This document shows positions 10,109 to 23,238 of a DNA stretch of 64,000 nt, piece after piece. The stretch spans positions 1 to 64,000 of the forward strand of contig WTXI01000157.1 of assembly GCA_022376515.1 (NCBI GenBank). The letters run 5' to 3'. The DNA comes from Lactifluus volemus. Its lineage: Eukaryota > Basidiomycota > Agaricomycetes > Russulales > Russulaceae. Every line of letters begins with the position of its first letter. The first letter of the stretch is position 1. The notes beneath the pieces were generated by a model. The model saw only the letters and a program-made list of their open reading frames with translations. It did not search any database and was not told where the DNA came from. Both the position numbers and the translations under genes were made by a program.

Positions 10109-10627
10109 ATGGGCTTTCGCTTCTCGAAATCACCTCATTCGTGGACACCAGGCTCCTTTCCAACAGGACCTATGCTATTCCTAGGCCACCCGTGCCCACC
10201 TCCGCACTGGCATGCTCAACCTCAGGTTATTGCCGTCGCCTCGCCTCCTACAGTCATACAAGTTCCGGTTCCGGTTCCGTATCCTGTTCAAGTTCCGGTT
10301 CAAGTTCCCGTGCTAGTCCCTACTCCAGTACAAGTGTCCGTTCCATCCCCCGTGGTCCCAGCTCCTGTGTTCGCAACCGCACCCCCCGCCGCCTATGCAG
10401 TCCCTTCGCCACACGTGCAAATGCCCTCTCCGCGTCCAGTCGTCATACAAGCTCAGGTTACCACCCCAACGCCGCCGCCGCCGCCGGTCCATCGTCCCCC
10501 TTCTCCTCATCCACAGCAATTCGTTCATGTGAACGATAACTGGGGTGGCGCAGGCCATCATCCTTGTCCACCCCAGCACCAGGGACCTCATTCTTCCCTC
10601 TTACAGTCAACATTCTTACACCGCTAA
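10109..10627 (+). CDS. Pro/Val-rich low-complexity protein
   Basis: A single open frame from ATG 10109 (an upstream in-frame ATG at 10079 also exists). The product begins MGFRFSKS, which fits an N-myristoylation signal (Gly2, Ser6). It then has a tract of short repeats built on VPVP, VQVP and VPTP (about residues 65-95), followed by Pro-rich and His-containing sequence up to HHPCPPQHQ. The repeat is CAAGTTCCGGTT-like at the DNA level, with units of 6-12 bases between about 10258 and 10340. No known domain. Low-complexity frames can be chance, but length, start and the lack of stops favour a small gene. Function unknown; the N-terminus hints at membrane attachment. Confidence 0.5.
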   Translation: MGFRFSKSPHSWTPGSFPTGPMLFLGHPCPPPHWHAQPQVIAVASPPTVIQVPVPVPYPVQVPVQVPVLVPTPVQVSVPSPVVPAPVFATAPPAAYAVPSPHVQMPSPRPVVIQAQVTTPTPPPPPVHRPPSPHPQQFVHVNDNWGGAGHHPCPPQHQGPHSSLLQSTFLHR

Positions 10628-11144
10628 ATACACCACTAACTCAGCAAGCTCATTTGCCTGAGTTCCACCCGGGTTACACAAGGCAGTAAGCCCTCCATGA
10701 GATTGACTGCTTCCGGTGCTTTGAAACGAGAACGAGAACGTCCAGAACGTCGTCTCAAAGCCCTCTGCAGCTCCACCCGTTCCCACTCGCCTATCCGATC
10801 ACCCTGTAACCTTGACAGCTCTCCCTCTCAAAACATTCTTAACCCGTTGAATATGTAAACATACTACCGGAATACCTTTCTGACAATCAATAGGCCTGCT
10901 TCCTTGACTGACTGTCCCGGACTGATACTATTTGGAACTGTGATATGACACTAACGTCTTATGATTACGACCCGTCCCGATGTCCTTTAATGTACTAGTC
11001 GCTGCATATCAGTATTAATACTGTCCTCACTCTGTCACAGAACTGTCTCATACTAAGTATCCAATAGAACTCTATTCTGATGAACCTAGCCAGATAAATA
11101 TAAATGTAGTGAAAATACCTAATGAGTCTGTCTCTTCATGGCAC
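10628..11144. other. Intergenic region between convergent genes
   Basis: AT-richer sequence with no plausible coding frame. It should contain the 3' untranslated ends of the Pro/Val-rich gene (plus) and the AGC kinase (minus). Nothing else is visible. Confidence 0.5.
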
Positions 11145-13601
<2,457 letters not shown>

Positions 13602-14819
13602 TCATGGGTTGTAGATACAAGTGCAGTCTGTTTGACCAACTTGGTTCGTCTCCACAGACGCTACATCGGTAATACCCGGCCCCAACCATCGATCTCGTCC
13701 TGCGCCTCTCACGGCAGATTTATGACCAAGTCCATCAAGGCTCGTGCTTCGTAGGGCACTTGTACTTAGTGCCCTCGTGTTGGAAAGAAAGGATAGCCGC
13801 CTTGCTCATCCCGCTTCCGAGTCACCAGTCAAAAGGACGAACGATAGAGGCACTTGAAATCAATCCTTTTCTGGCTGTCCTTCGTCTGGTTTTGCTATAT
13901 TCAACGTGGCTGCCATCTTTCCGAGGACGCATTACGCGACACAACTACGAGCAGGGATAGGATCTTTTCTATGTCCAGAGCTCAGATTATGGCCTCATTT
14001 GCGGAAGTTGACGTTGAGTACGATATAAATGACGTAAAAAGGTGGTGGAATAACTCCAAAAAAATCATCTGCCTAGAAACTCTATTCTCCAAGACAATCA
14101 TTAAACCAATCACGAGCTGACCTCAGCTGTTGCACGCCAGTCGCTTTGGTGAAGATGATGGTGGAGGATTTCGGCGTCCATTTAGGGCTTAAGGTGAGCT
14201 TTTCGTAATAAATACGGACCGGGATCTGGCCCCCAAATGCTTATAATTCTTAGGCGTCATTTACGCCAGTCTCACTCTGCTTTTGACCGTACAATGACAA
14301 TTACTGTAATGCTTTAACTCTGAACGTTCTGAACAGTCGAGGGTCGGTAATCGACATAGCCGTCCCGATATGAATCGGCTCGCGGCAATGTCATTAGCCG
14401 AATAGCCGAAACCGGGAAACTTAAGGACCGAGAGGCCAAAGGGCCGAAATGTCTGAACCTGGGGAGTGATCTCACCAAAATACAGCTCTAGGCCTGTCAC
14501 GTCGTACTTGGGGTCAGTGACAGGAGACGGAGAGGAAATGGGACATTTTCGCTGGTGTGGAATGAAGCATCTACAGCCATGTCAATTTCCATCTTGGACC
14601 TGTGCTTCGGTGCTTCCTTGTGATATCCTTTATCGACCGTTCAGAATGTGATCCATGACACAATACTCCTGATCTAACTACGTATCTCATTGGACAATTT
14701 TGGTTCGGCGTATTCCCTCCATCGCCTGTGGGATTCTAATACTAGTAGACCTAGGCGAAAAACCTTATCTCTTCCCCTCGTCTCCTTGAGAGATTTTCGT
14801 CCTCCCGCTGAAAAGGACG
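13602..14819. other. Intergenic region
   Basis: Lies between the divergent AGC kinase (minus) and MFS transporter (plus), so it should hold both promoters. A short CT-rich stretch with TTCCCCTCGTCTCC (about 14770-14800) sits just before the transporter start. Several short open frames show no motif. No repeats or RNA genes were seen. Confidence 0.4.
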
Positions 14820-16804
14820 ATGTCTACTGATCTCTCCCCACAACCCTCTCCGACCCCTGCAATCCTGGCTCACACGACAATACTCAAAGCAAGATTAGAG
14901 TGTGATGAATGTCCCACAAATCATGGATCAAATGTCTCAGAGGAAGTACCCAAAGTTCCCGGGCCATGGTTTTCCGCGGTGTCCACACAGTCCTTCAACT
15001 CTTCAGACTCAAATGTCATTACGTGGGATGGTCCAGATGACCTGGATAATCCAAAGAATTGGTCGTATTGCTACAAATGGTTTGTTACACTCATCTGCAT
15101 TTTGCTCACGCTCAACGTGTGCGTCACTTTCCTGCTGCGACGTTGTCCTTGCCCAACTCACGTTTCCGCTCGCACAGCACCTTCGCTTCCTCAGCTCCAT
15201 CTAGTGCGTCTCTCATCATAGCCAAAGAACTTAGGAGCCCACCCGAAACATCGTACCTTATCACGACCATGTTCCTAGTTGGCTACATCTTTGGCCCAAT
15301 GTTCTGGGGTCCAGGATCCGAGATTATTGGGCGACGTCCTGTCCTCGTCTTCTCTCTGTCATTTTATACGATATTCCATCTCGGCCAGGTTCTAGCGCGG
15401 AATATGACAACCATAATTATTACCCGGTGCTTTGCGGGTTTCTTTGCCTCCGCACCATTGACAACTTGTGGTGGCGTCATCGCTGATATTTGGGACCCAG
15501 TAAACCGTGGCTTAGCGGCAAGCGCGTTTGCAATGAATGTATTCCTGGGGCCAGTGCTTGGACCTGTCATTGGTAGCTAGTAAGTTAAGTGTTAGGGCAT
15601 GCGGCATTTCCCGCGCGCAGTGAAGTTGATCTGTCCTTCATAGTGTCACTTTTAGTCACCTGGGCTGGCGGTGGGTGTTCTGTATCATGATGATCTTTGC
15701 GGGTTCTTGCACCGTTTTTGGCACCTTGTTCCTTCCGGAGACTTACGCCCCAGTTCTACTTGCAAAAAAGGCGCGACAGTATCCCAACTCTAAGCTATAT
15801 CATGATGCTAACACTAAATAAAGGCAAAACGTTTGCGTGCTCTCGATCCTGAAAATAATAAGAATCTATATGCTGAGAACGAAGACGTTGAGTGGAGTGT
15901 GAGAGGGTTATTCCACCGTACTCTGCTGCGTCCACTCAAAATGCTCCTCGTGGAACCCATACTGCTATTCATCACCATATACATCTCCGTCGTCTATGGT
16001 ATCATCTATGCCAGTGAGTTTGTTCTTCTTCTAGAATTTCTGGCTACTCATGTGATGCTGTAGTGTTCGAGGCCTTTCCGGTAATCTTCATTCGAGTCCG
16101 TAATTTCACTGTCCCTCACGATGGACTTGTCTTCATCGGCGTGGGAATCGGCTCGACCATTGCTACGTTAATCAACATCTGGTTCCTTCGCATGTATCCG
16201 CGACTTATGGTAGAATGGCGCGGCTTCCCACCCCCAGAAATGCGGCTGTATTCGGGTATGGTCGGCGGGCCACTGCTAGTGGTCTCCATTTTTTGGCTTG
16301 GTTGGACGGGCAACTACCAGAACATCCCATGGTATGTACCGGCGCTTAGCACTATTCCCCTTGGGATGAGCATTGCGCTCGTATTTATGTCGTTCATGGT
16401 GAGGCATCCAGTCCTTCTCCTATTTACACGCAGTGCTGATGGATTCCTGGAGAGCTACCTTATCGACACATACTTAATGTATTCCGCATCTGCCTTAGCA
16501 GCCAACATGATAGTTCGCTCTGCAGTTGGGCCATATTCCCGCTTTTCACGGGTCGGATGTTCGAAGAAATGGGCATCAATTGGGCCTCTACGCTCATTGG
16601 CGGAATTGCCTTCTTTCTGGCTCCAATGCCCTTCGTCTTTTACAAGTATGGCCCGTGGATACGTCAGAAAAGCAAGTTCGCACCCTGCGTGGTGTGTTCT
16701 TACTTGTCTGAAACGGTCTCCTTCACGATGCTAATCTCTTTCGATCTCAGGATCTTAAGATAGCCAAACAGCTCGACGCAGAACACAGGGAAACTCAGGT
16801 GTAG
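14820..16804 (+). CDS. MFS multidrug/polyamine transporter (DHA1 family)
   Basis: Start ATG at 14820. The N-terminal cytosolic part ends in WDGPDDLDNPKNWSYCYKW, the usual lead-in to TM1 of fungal DHA1 (TPO1/FLR1-type) proton antiporters. Later exons show FLVGYIFGPMFWGPGSEIIGRRP (motif A region), GGVIADIWDPVNRG and FLGPVLGPVIGS (motif C), then LGWRWVFCIMMIFAG, LFLPETYAP, the second six helices (GLVFIGVGIGS, MVGGPLLVVSIFWLGW, YLIDTYLMYSASALAANM) and MFEEMGINWASTLIGG. The last exon encodes DLKIAKQLDAEHRETQV. At least six introns. Two one-base deletions are needed, near 15833 (G pair after the GCTAAC branch site) and at 16528-16530 (G run before FPLF). Expected plasma-membrane efflux pump for drugs, fungicides or polyamines; the substrate is not readable from sequence. 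Confidence 0.88.
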
Positions 16805-17349
16805 TACGAGTACTAGTATGATTTGGAACCACGGCATTGGTTGTCGAGATCGAGTTCGCGATATCGTCACAATCACTGTGTTCGAGCCACAATCCCCGTA
16901 GATTAGTAGGCTTAATAAGTAGGAGCTCTACCACATAGATTAAGCTTAGACGTTAGTGGAGCGATCTTCCGCGTGCACATGGACACCTCACCTCTCGTGC
17001 TGATAGTGCGCGAGTGTGCTAAGGGATCTTGTTGTCGTCCTATTAGGATAACCATCACACGGCATGCTGTATTTTACGAACGTTTCTCTAGACTCGCATT
17101 TCATGGACACCATTGAAGTCGCAATATATATTGACCGTACGACAGTCCATCAAAAGGAGAGCTTTTACCCCTACTTGTAGTCATCATGGCTCCACGAGCC
17201 GGCACGTCTTATTACTGATCTATTTAACAGTAAACGATACCTCCGCACCTGGCTTGAGAACGACATACTGAGGCGCCGCATCCAACCCGTGGAGATTGGC
17301 GCCACAACAACGACCATTCACTGCACGTTCACTATGGCTAGAAGAGCAA
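16805..17349. other. Intergenic region between convergent genes
   Basis: No coding signal. Contains an ACTAGTA-type palindrome (16810) and several short palindromic words. It should hold 3' ends of the MFS gene (plus) and the ferric reductase remnant (minus). Confidence 0.4.
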
Positions 17350-17357
17350 CTATGTCA

Positions 17358-18081
17358 CTAATAGAGGGATAAACATGTTGTACCGACTCTGTACCGACTA
17401 TTGCTCGTGAGAAAAGAAATGAGAGTCTCCACGCTCTCGACATCCAGGTTATTCACTTCCGGGTGGGAGGAAGTATGCGCGCGAGGAGGTGGTGGACGTC
17501 TGGTCGTGTGGCCATGACGTTTGATTTCGGGATCAGCGGGACAGCCTCGGGCTGACACAAGCAAGTCACAAAGATGGTGATGTAGAGGTCAAGCGATGGT
17601 CCGCCGCCATTTCCGTAGTGTCCAGGAGCATGGACTCGAACCACTGGATGTGGCCTTGAAATGTGATACTGTTAAAGTAGCGTATACGAGTGGGGAAGGG
17701 AAATAGCTTACAGACGGAGCGGAAGATCCAGACAAACTCGACGCGTAGCGTACGTTCATTACGAACGCGCTGGTGGCGCACAATCCCCCCGATGAGATCA
17801 TCTAGCAGCCCAAGTGTGAAGGTCACATCCGCCCCGCCAGCAACAAGAAGTACGTCTTCGTAGTCGCCCAGATCCAAACTGCACCCTCCGTACGGGCTGT
17901 CACTCATCACATAAACAGGTACCCGAAGGGTGTCCGCTTTTTCGCTATTCTCGTTAGCGATGCGTTCTTGGTCACTAGACGCGTATCTGCTGGACGCTCC
18001 CAAGTCGAGTCCAATCACCTGATACACGGGCCCCGAGTACAATGGACTGAATAGCGACGCAGGAAATATGAGCTGGTGCAT
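17358..18081 (-). pseudogene. Ferric reductase/NADPH oxidase NAD-binding domain remnant
   Basis: Only the C-terminal NAD(P)H-binding part (PF08030-type) of a ferric-chelate reductase is readable. Visible are VYVMSDSPYGG (the PYGG nucleotide motif), LGDYEDVLLVAGGADVTFTLGLLDDLI (Gly-rich dinucleotide fold with G-to-D in the usual GGAGVTF), RVEFVWIFRSV, an intron, then HIQWFESMLLD. After one missing base near 17609 it continues LDLYITIFVTCLCQPEAVPL. The transmembrane haem domain and the FAD domain are absent upstream, where no matching exon is seen. The intact enzyme reduces Fe(III) or Cu(II) at the plasma membrane, supplying reduced metal to transporters; a Ctr copper transporter lies next door on the same strand. 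Best read as a truncated, probably non-functional copy. Confidence 0.7.
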
Positions 18082-18662
18082 TCAACATTTCAACTTGCAC
18101 GGCTGCGCACGACGGAGCGTTGCTTATTGGCCACCAAAGGAGAAGCGTAACGTGTTTGTTTGGAACAAATATCTGTGAAAACGGTTTTCACTTCTCTCGC
18201 ACAATCAAATTCAGTGCATTACAGAAGCCCGATTCAGTCCGTATGATAACACGAAGCAAAGTGATAGTATCCCTGCTCCGAGGCTTGGCCAAAGAGTCAC
18301 CAGAGTAAACGTCTGGGCTTTTCTTGTCCTTGGGACGTTTACTATTACCCGAACGTAAAGGACAATGCTGAAACGCGAAGGAACAGGACACACGCCTTGT
18401 GGATGTGCAAGCGCAAACATAATTGTGAGGACAGGGGAGGCGGAGGCAGAGAAAGGGGATATTGGATGATCAAGGCAACAGCTGGAATCACAATTGGTGT
18501 GTAGGTATAAATGGCGCAGGAGACATGCAGGCTCGACGGGCAGACCTTATATACTTGTAGAACAATAATAATATGGCACCACGGAGGCCTCCGCAGTGGA
18601 TGAGATGCCTATAGCATCCCCTTGTACATGCGTGGAAGAACCCTAATCCGCTGGCCATTCTC
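18082..18662. other. Intergenic region
   Basis: Short space between the ferric reductase remnant and the copper transporter. Its own open frames carry no motif. If the reductase was once complete, its 5' exons should be here but were not found. Confidence 0.4.
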
Positions 18663-19287
18663 TCAATGTGAATGGACAAAATAAGGGTTGTATCTCCCAA
18701 AAAGTGCCTCTCCCACTCCGAGGCCGATGACAACCGCAATGATGAATCCGATCTGAAACGTCCTGGGAAGTCAAGAAAGAGGGTCAGTTGTTGACATTGA
18801 AATAGATGCGAAGGACAACTCACATAACTGTAAGCATGAAAAGGATGTTGACGCTGGCGAGGACAGCCTGTATGATACCACGTGGGATGTCGTATGTAAG
18901 AACAAAGGGAGGTGTTGTGCGTCTTTGTGAGTCACAACGAGGCTGTGCAGCCTGAGAAGACGAAGTTTTACGCTTTTTGGGAGACGACGCCACAGACGAG
19001 TTATTGAAATTGTTTGCGAGGGAATCTGAGCACTGCATAACCTGTGCATGAGCAGAGCATGAAAGACAAATTCGAAGATCCAACCGTGTGTTCCAATGTG
19101 CCTCCATGACCCCCCGCATCATGGCCAACCACCGCTCCGCGATCGCAAGAATGAAAAGACCAATACAGGTCCCAACCATCGCACCCGTAGATCTGGGTGC
19201 CCAACCGAGAAACCAGAGGTTATCGCCAATGGTAAAATGGAGATAAGCTATCATATTGCCCATATTCATGGCCATTCCCTGGTCCAT
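18663..19287 (-). CDS. Ctr-family copper transporter
   Basis: Start ATG at 19287. The Met-rich N-terminus (MDQGMAMNMGNM) is followed by AYLHFTIGDNLWFLGW, then TM1 with GAMVGTCIGLFILAIAERW, the block that marks fungal Ctr proteins. A variable, Ser/Lys-rich cytosolic loop follows (KKRKTSSSQ), then TYDIPRGIIQAVLASVNILFMLTVM (TM2). After a 50-60-base intron the last exon gives RTFQIGFIIAVVIGLGVGEALFGRY, where GLGVG is the GxxxG helix-packing motif of TM3; it ends FVHSH at 18663. Ctr proteins form trimers that take up Cu(I) across the plasma or vacuolar membrane. Length about 185 residues is normal. A possible 43-base intron in the loop (gtt...cag) would change the loop frame, so its sequence is provisional. 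Confidence 0.88.
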
Positions 19288-22026
19288 GCATGCATGCCAT
19301 TTCCGTGGGCGAAAGCGCTGGAAACCAAAAATGTGAAGAGTAGAGATAATTGTGCGACGACATCATGGGGTGGTTACTGTTAGGATCGGATAACTGAGGT
19401 TTCGTGGGAACTCCATCACGAGCGCGAGTAAATAAGCGCAAACGGTGCGGCCCGAAAGCGGCCCGTGATTGTTTGTACTTAGTTACATACTCGAGAGTGG
19501 CGCACGTCCAGATTTCAGGAGGCGTTGGTCCGTGACAATTAGACAAGGCTAAGTTCCACATTACTGAGAAGGAGAGCGGGTTCCAGCTTCTCGAGTACTA
19601 CGCTCTCGCGTTCTCCGCTCGATCCATCATTAAGGGTTGGTTGAAGAGCAAGAGCGCCGCACATGTGAAGCTAGCTACGCGGGAGAAGGGCAAGGTTACG
19701 TTGAAGGGGAATTGACTGGCCAAGGAGCGTAATAGACTGGACCAGAGGGGAAATAAAACGATTGCCAGATTGACAGCGGTATAAATGCGCATTCTCGTAA
19801 TGAGCAGAAGTCAGGGATGAGGTACAGAGGAGAGGACGCCAGTTAGTGATGATGGTATTGGTCGCGCCATTTTTGCTCCAACGCGAGGCACTTTTGTGAT
19901 TGGTCCGGCGATGTGCAGTTTGGTTCCCATGCTGTGTTCAAGCAAAGTAATAAGTGTGTACACTGCCTTTGCTGATGTAATATGTATGTTTTCCTGCACA
20001 GCTATCTCAACGCATGATAATTCTGAGGGTACAAATCAATGAAACAATTACGCTCGAAGACAAAGGTGTTGCGTGCATGCATGAAAAAGCTTTCCGCGGA
20101 ACAGAACGTGATCGTGGGTAAGTTTGACAAAGATAGAACCTATGCCCGGACTGCCGGACCGAAACAATCGATCCGGAATCCGGATCCGATTGGAATCCCA
20201 TCCATCTCCATCTCATCGATGGTCGTGAGGTTTTGTTCCTACCAGAATCAAGGTTTATGATCAGTGCAATATTTCATGTCCAAGTTTGATGCCCTTATGC
20301 TGAGTTGGAAACTTATAACGAACCCTTAGATAGACGTTTCAGCCTACAACCACCTGATGTGCAAGTCATTCGGTTCACCGACTTATATACCCCCCCTTCC
20401 AAGTTTTTTCTCCACGGATCTGATGAAAATGCGCTACACGTGCATGGCTACAGTGTAGCGACCTTGAGAGGCACTCGTGCTTGTGAACCAGGTTTATTCG
20501 GAGTCGAACATTGCTATGCATAACCCAATACAATTTCTTCCTGCGATCGAGCCCATCTTCGGTGGCGCTTTCGGAACTCTGAACTAGCGAAGGACCGCTT
20601 CGTTTCATTTATGACACGTTGTTTTGCACCTGTCTCCGGGACTCCGCCCCGTTGATCCAAAATGAGCTACGTCACAGTTCGTGCATTCGAGTGAGTAATC
20701 GGAACCCGCCAGAATGGAGTTAGTGGACACTATTCACCGGAGCTCCTCCAGTAGTTTTTCTGTTCCTTGAACCGGAATCCTGAGAGCGAGAACTGAACAT
20801 TGAACGTCAAGCGCGTCTGTGAATACAGACAATCTCCAGTGATCACCGCGACGAATATAGTACAACCACCTTTTTTTTGTTCACTGCCGATATATTTGGC
20901 TCACGAACGTTATTGTAAATGTTTCGACCTTTGGCATGCCCACCTACACCCGCGGCACACGAGGGAGTCGCATAATTTATAGGCGCTAGCCGCTCCGATC
21001 GTTCGCCTCAACTGCAGGTACCAAGTCTCGAGATACAAGCGTGCCTCGGCATGTTTGGACTTTCATTCCGCGTGCCTTCGCAGCCACATGTTCTTGTGTT
21101 ATCGAATCTCGTAGGTTATCTGAAGCACTTGTACTGTAACCCTGATGTTGACCTGTGTATGATGGACGTATTGTACATAAAATATGGATCAGCTCTTCGA
21201 AACTAGGTACTAGTACCGTTGCCAAGCCAACCCTATCCCTGCAATGGGCCACTCAGATCGAACTTGTCAGCTGGCCCAATGAGTCTAACCGTCGTCAAAT
21301 TTGACCTTCTCCATCCCCCTATGATAGGCGATAGGTAAATGTTCCGGGATCAACGAACTCTCTTACTCTTTTTTTCTTGGGCGCGGTGGTTCGGCCGAGT
21401 CTGGTGGGTGCCCGATGAAACCGCGAAATTATCATCTCAGATTTGCCAGGTCATCAACTACCAAGGAGACTGCCCGTGGCCGCTAGCATTGCACCCCTGC
21501 CAGTGGTAGAGCTTGAATATATCCTCGGGGACAGAGGTGTAGCGCTCTTCCGACATATGTCTTGGCGCCATTGGTTGAACGTGTATGACAGAGTTGTGTG
21601 TCAGAGCGAACCAAGAGAACCACAATGCAGTGACGTTCGGTCGATTGCCGGAATATGTGAGCCCCAACCTAGGAGCTGAAATTTGCCGCATGACCGTGAC
21701 CGGCTGGTCCAGAGAATCGTTCAAGCAAGTCCGCTCCTCGCACATTGAAAAGCTGAAGCGTCTCACCACATGGAAACATAGAAACGTGTATATTAGATGT
21801 CTCCCGACCTGCGGGTGTGCTACTGCCACGTAGTATAACATATAGTAGAAAGATATGTATGAACTTGATAGCGGAGAAGTGAACCATAAACAGCAAGGGT
21901 GAGACACCAGCGCTCAAACCCATAAGTTAGCTTCGACTGCGTGGTGCTCTCAGCCTGTCGCATGAACCACGTTACCCTCATCAACACTCTTCCTATTTTT
22001 GGGTGAGCCACACATTTGGCGCATCA
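19288..22026. other. Gene-poor stretch
   Basis: About 2.7 kb with no frame I can support. A minus frame at 19598-19792 has a hydrophobic segment but no start context or homolog I know. The copper transporter promoter must lie in the first few hundred bases. Several short open frames at 21443-21923 overlap on both strands without motif. No tandem repeats or transposon ends were recognised. Confidence 0.35.
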
Positions 22027-23170
22027 TCAGAGCGCAAGGCGGAAGGCATTCAAAACGCGGCTATCCTCAGCTGACCGAGGTGTATAAGGCCTCGTGTTTG
22101 GTGACCCTGGCAATCTTGCCGGTACCGGTGGGGCATGGCCGACGACGGAGGATAGACGAGGAAGGTTTCCCGAAAGGGGTGTTTGAGGACGGGTTGACAT
22201 AACTTGTGTGCCTCGCATGTATGCCTGAGCTGGGACCATCATCACAGGCGAATGCGAGGAACCTGGAGGGCCAGAGAGAGATGATCGGTGACTCGAATAG
22301 ACACTGTCATCGTCATCTGGCTCGCAAGGGAAGGTATCCGCTCGCTTATAAGAACCTTTGCTAGAAACATAGATGCCATGAGGGACGCGAATGTTGCGCA
22401 GCTGTTCGATGTCGTCAATCGTCTGCAGCCGCGTGTAATCATTTCCCTGGAGTACGGAAATTCGGGTGAGCGTGAATGACAGGTTCTAATTTTGTGGGTC
22501 GAATATACCGAAAAATAGGCAACGATGTGCCATTTTCGCGGTGCGTTGGCGCCGGGAAGATACACCTGCGTTGAGAACGTCTGCTTCGTAAGGCCATTTG
22601 GCTTCGAAGGGCGATCTTGCCGCCGATTGGTCAGGGGAGGGACAGAGAGTGGGTCGAGGGCGCGCCGTGCTCTATAGTTATTTCCAATGAAGAGGAAAAG
22701 GAAAAAGTTAGCGCAGGAGTACGCACCGTCTTGCGGCTTTCATGTCGCGCTCTTCTTGGGTGGCTTCGAGTTTCTCTTCATAAAATAAATAGTCTCCCCT
22801 CATTCTACTTTGAGACCTAAGGAGGCTCGGTCATCTACACAGGACACTCTTTGAGTAAGACATACCAACGCCGTCCGTCTGTCCATCGCTCTAAGCCGCC
22901 TTTGAACTCTGCTTCCTCCCAGACAAAGACGTTTCCAGAACAAAGTTGTTCTCTCTCCGTAGAAGACAACCGTCTGGTGATCAATGGGAGAATGTTGAGC
23001 CTAACAGCTTCGAGGATGATATGTGCGTCACGCGCGTCACGGATGTCTGTCAAAGGGGGATGAGAACAAAAACTTGGAGGAGGGTATGAGACCATACGGA
23101 GGGAGGGGTGAGTAGTAAAATCGAGGTGTGATCGATGGTGGGTACTCTGTGATGGATAGGCCATAGCCAT
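22027..23170 (-). CDS. WOPR-domain (Gti1/Pac2/Wor1/Ryp1) transcription regulator
   Basis: Five exons give a continuous WOPR protein of about 300 residues. Exon 1 starts MAMAYPSQS (23170; an in-frame ATG at 23209 is the alternative) and splices at CTCC|GTATGG into HIRDARDAHIILEAVRL, then LPLITRRLSSTEREQL, NVFVWEEAEF, and RWTDGRRWSQSR, split by an intron, with MRGDYLFYEEKLEATQEER. The second half has GLTKQTFSTQVYLP, RKWHIVAYFS, then after another intron NDYTRLQTIDDIEQLRNIRVP-HGIYVSSKG, and a Ser/Pro-rich tail ending at 22027. Both halves of the bipartite DNA-binding WOPR fold are complete and no frame break is needed. Members act as master switches for morphology, sporulation and virulence in fungi; which process is controlled here is not readable. 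Confidence 0.93.
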
Positions 23171-23230
23171 GGTACAGGAGAGATGAGGGGCGGTCGACGA
23201 TTGCGTCAAATTTGATCAGGGTGGGGCATG

Positions 23231-23238
23231 TATATATA
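23231..23238 (-). promoter_or_regulatory. TATA-like element upstream of the WOPR gene
   Basis: TATATATA lies about 60 bases before the preferred start (23170) and about 20 before the alternative ATG (23209). The spacing favours 23170 as the real start, because a transcript starting 30 or so bases after the TATA would barely include 23209. Confidence 0.4.

Noticed and set aside
17358..18081. Reading the reductase fragment as a complete small enzyme
   Set aside because: It lacks the haem-binding membrane domain and the FAD domain that the family needs, and the frame breaks near 17609.
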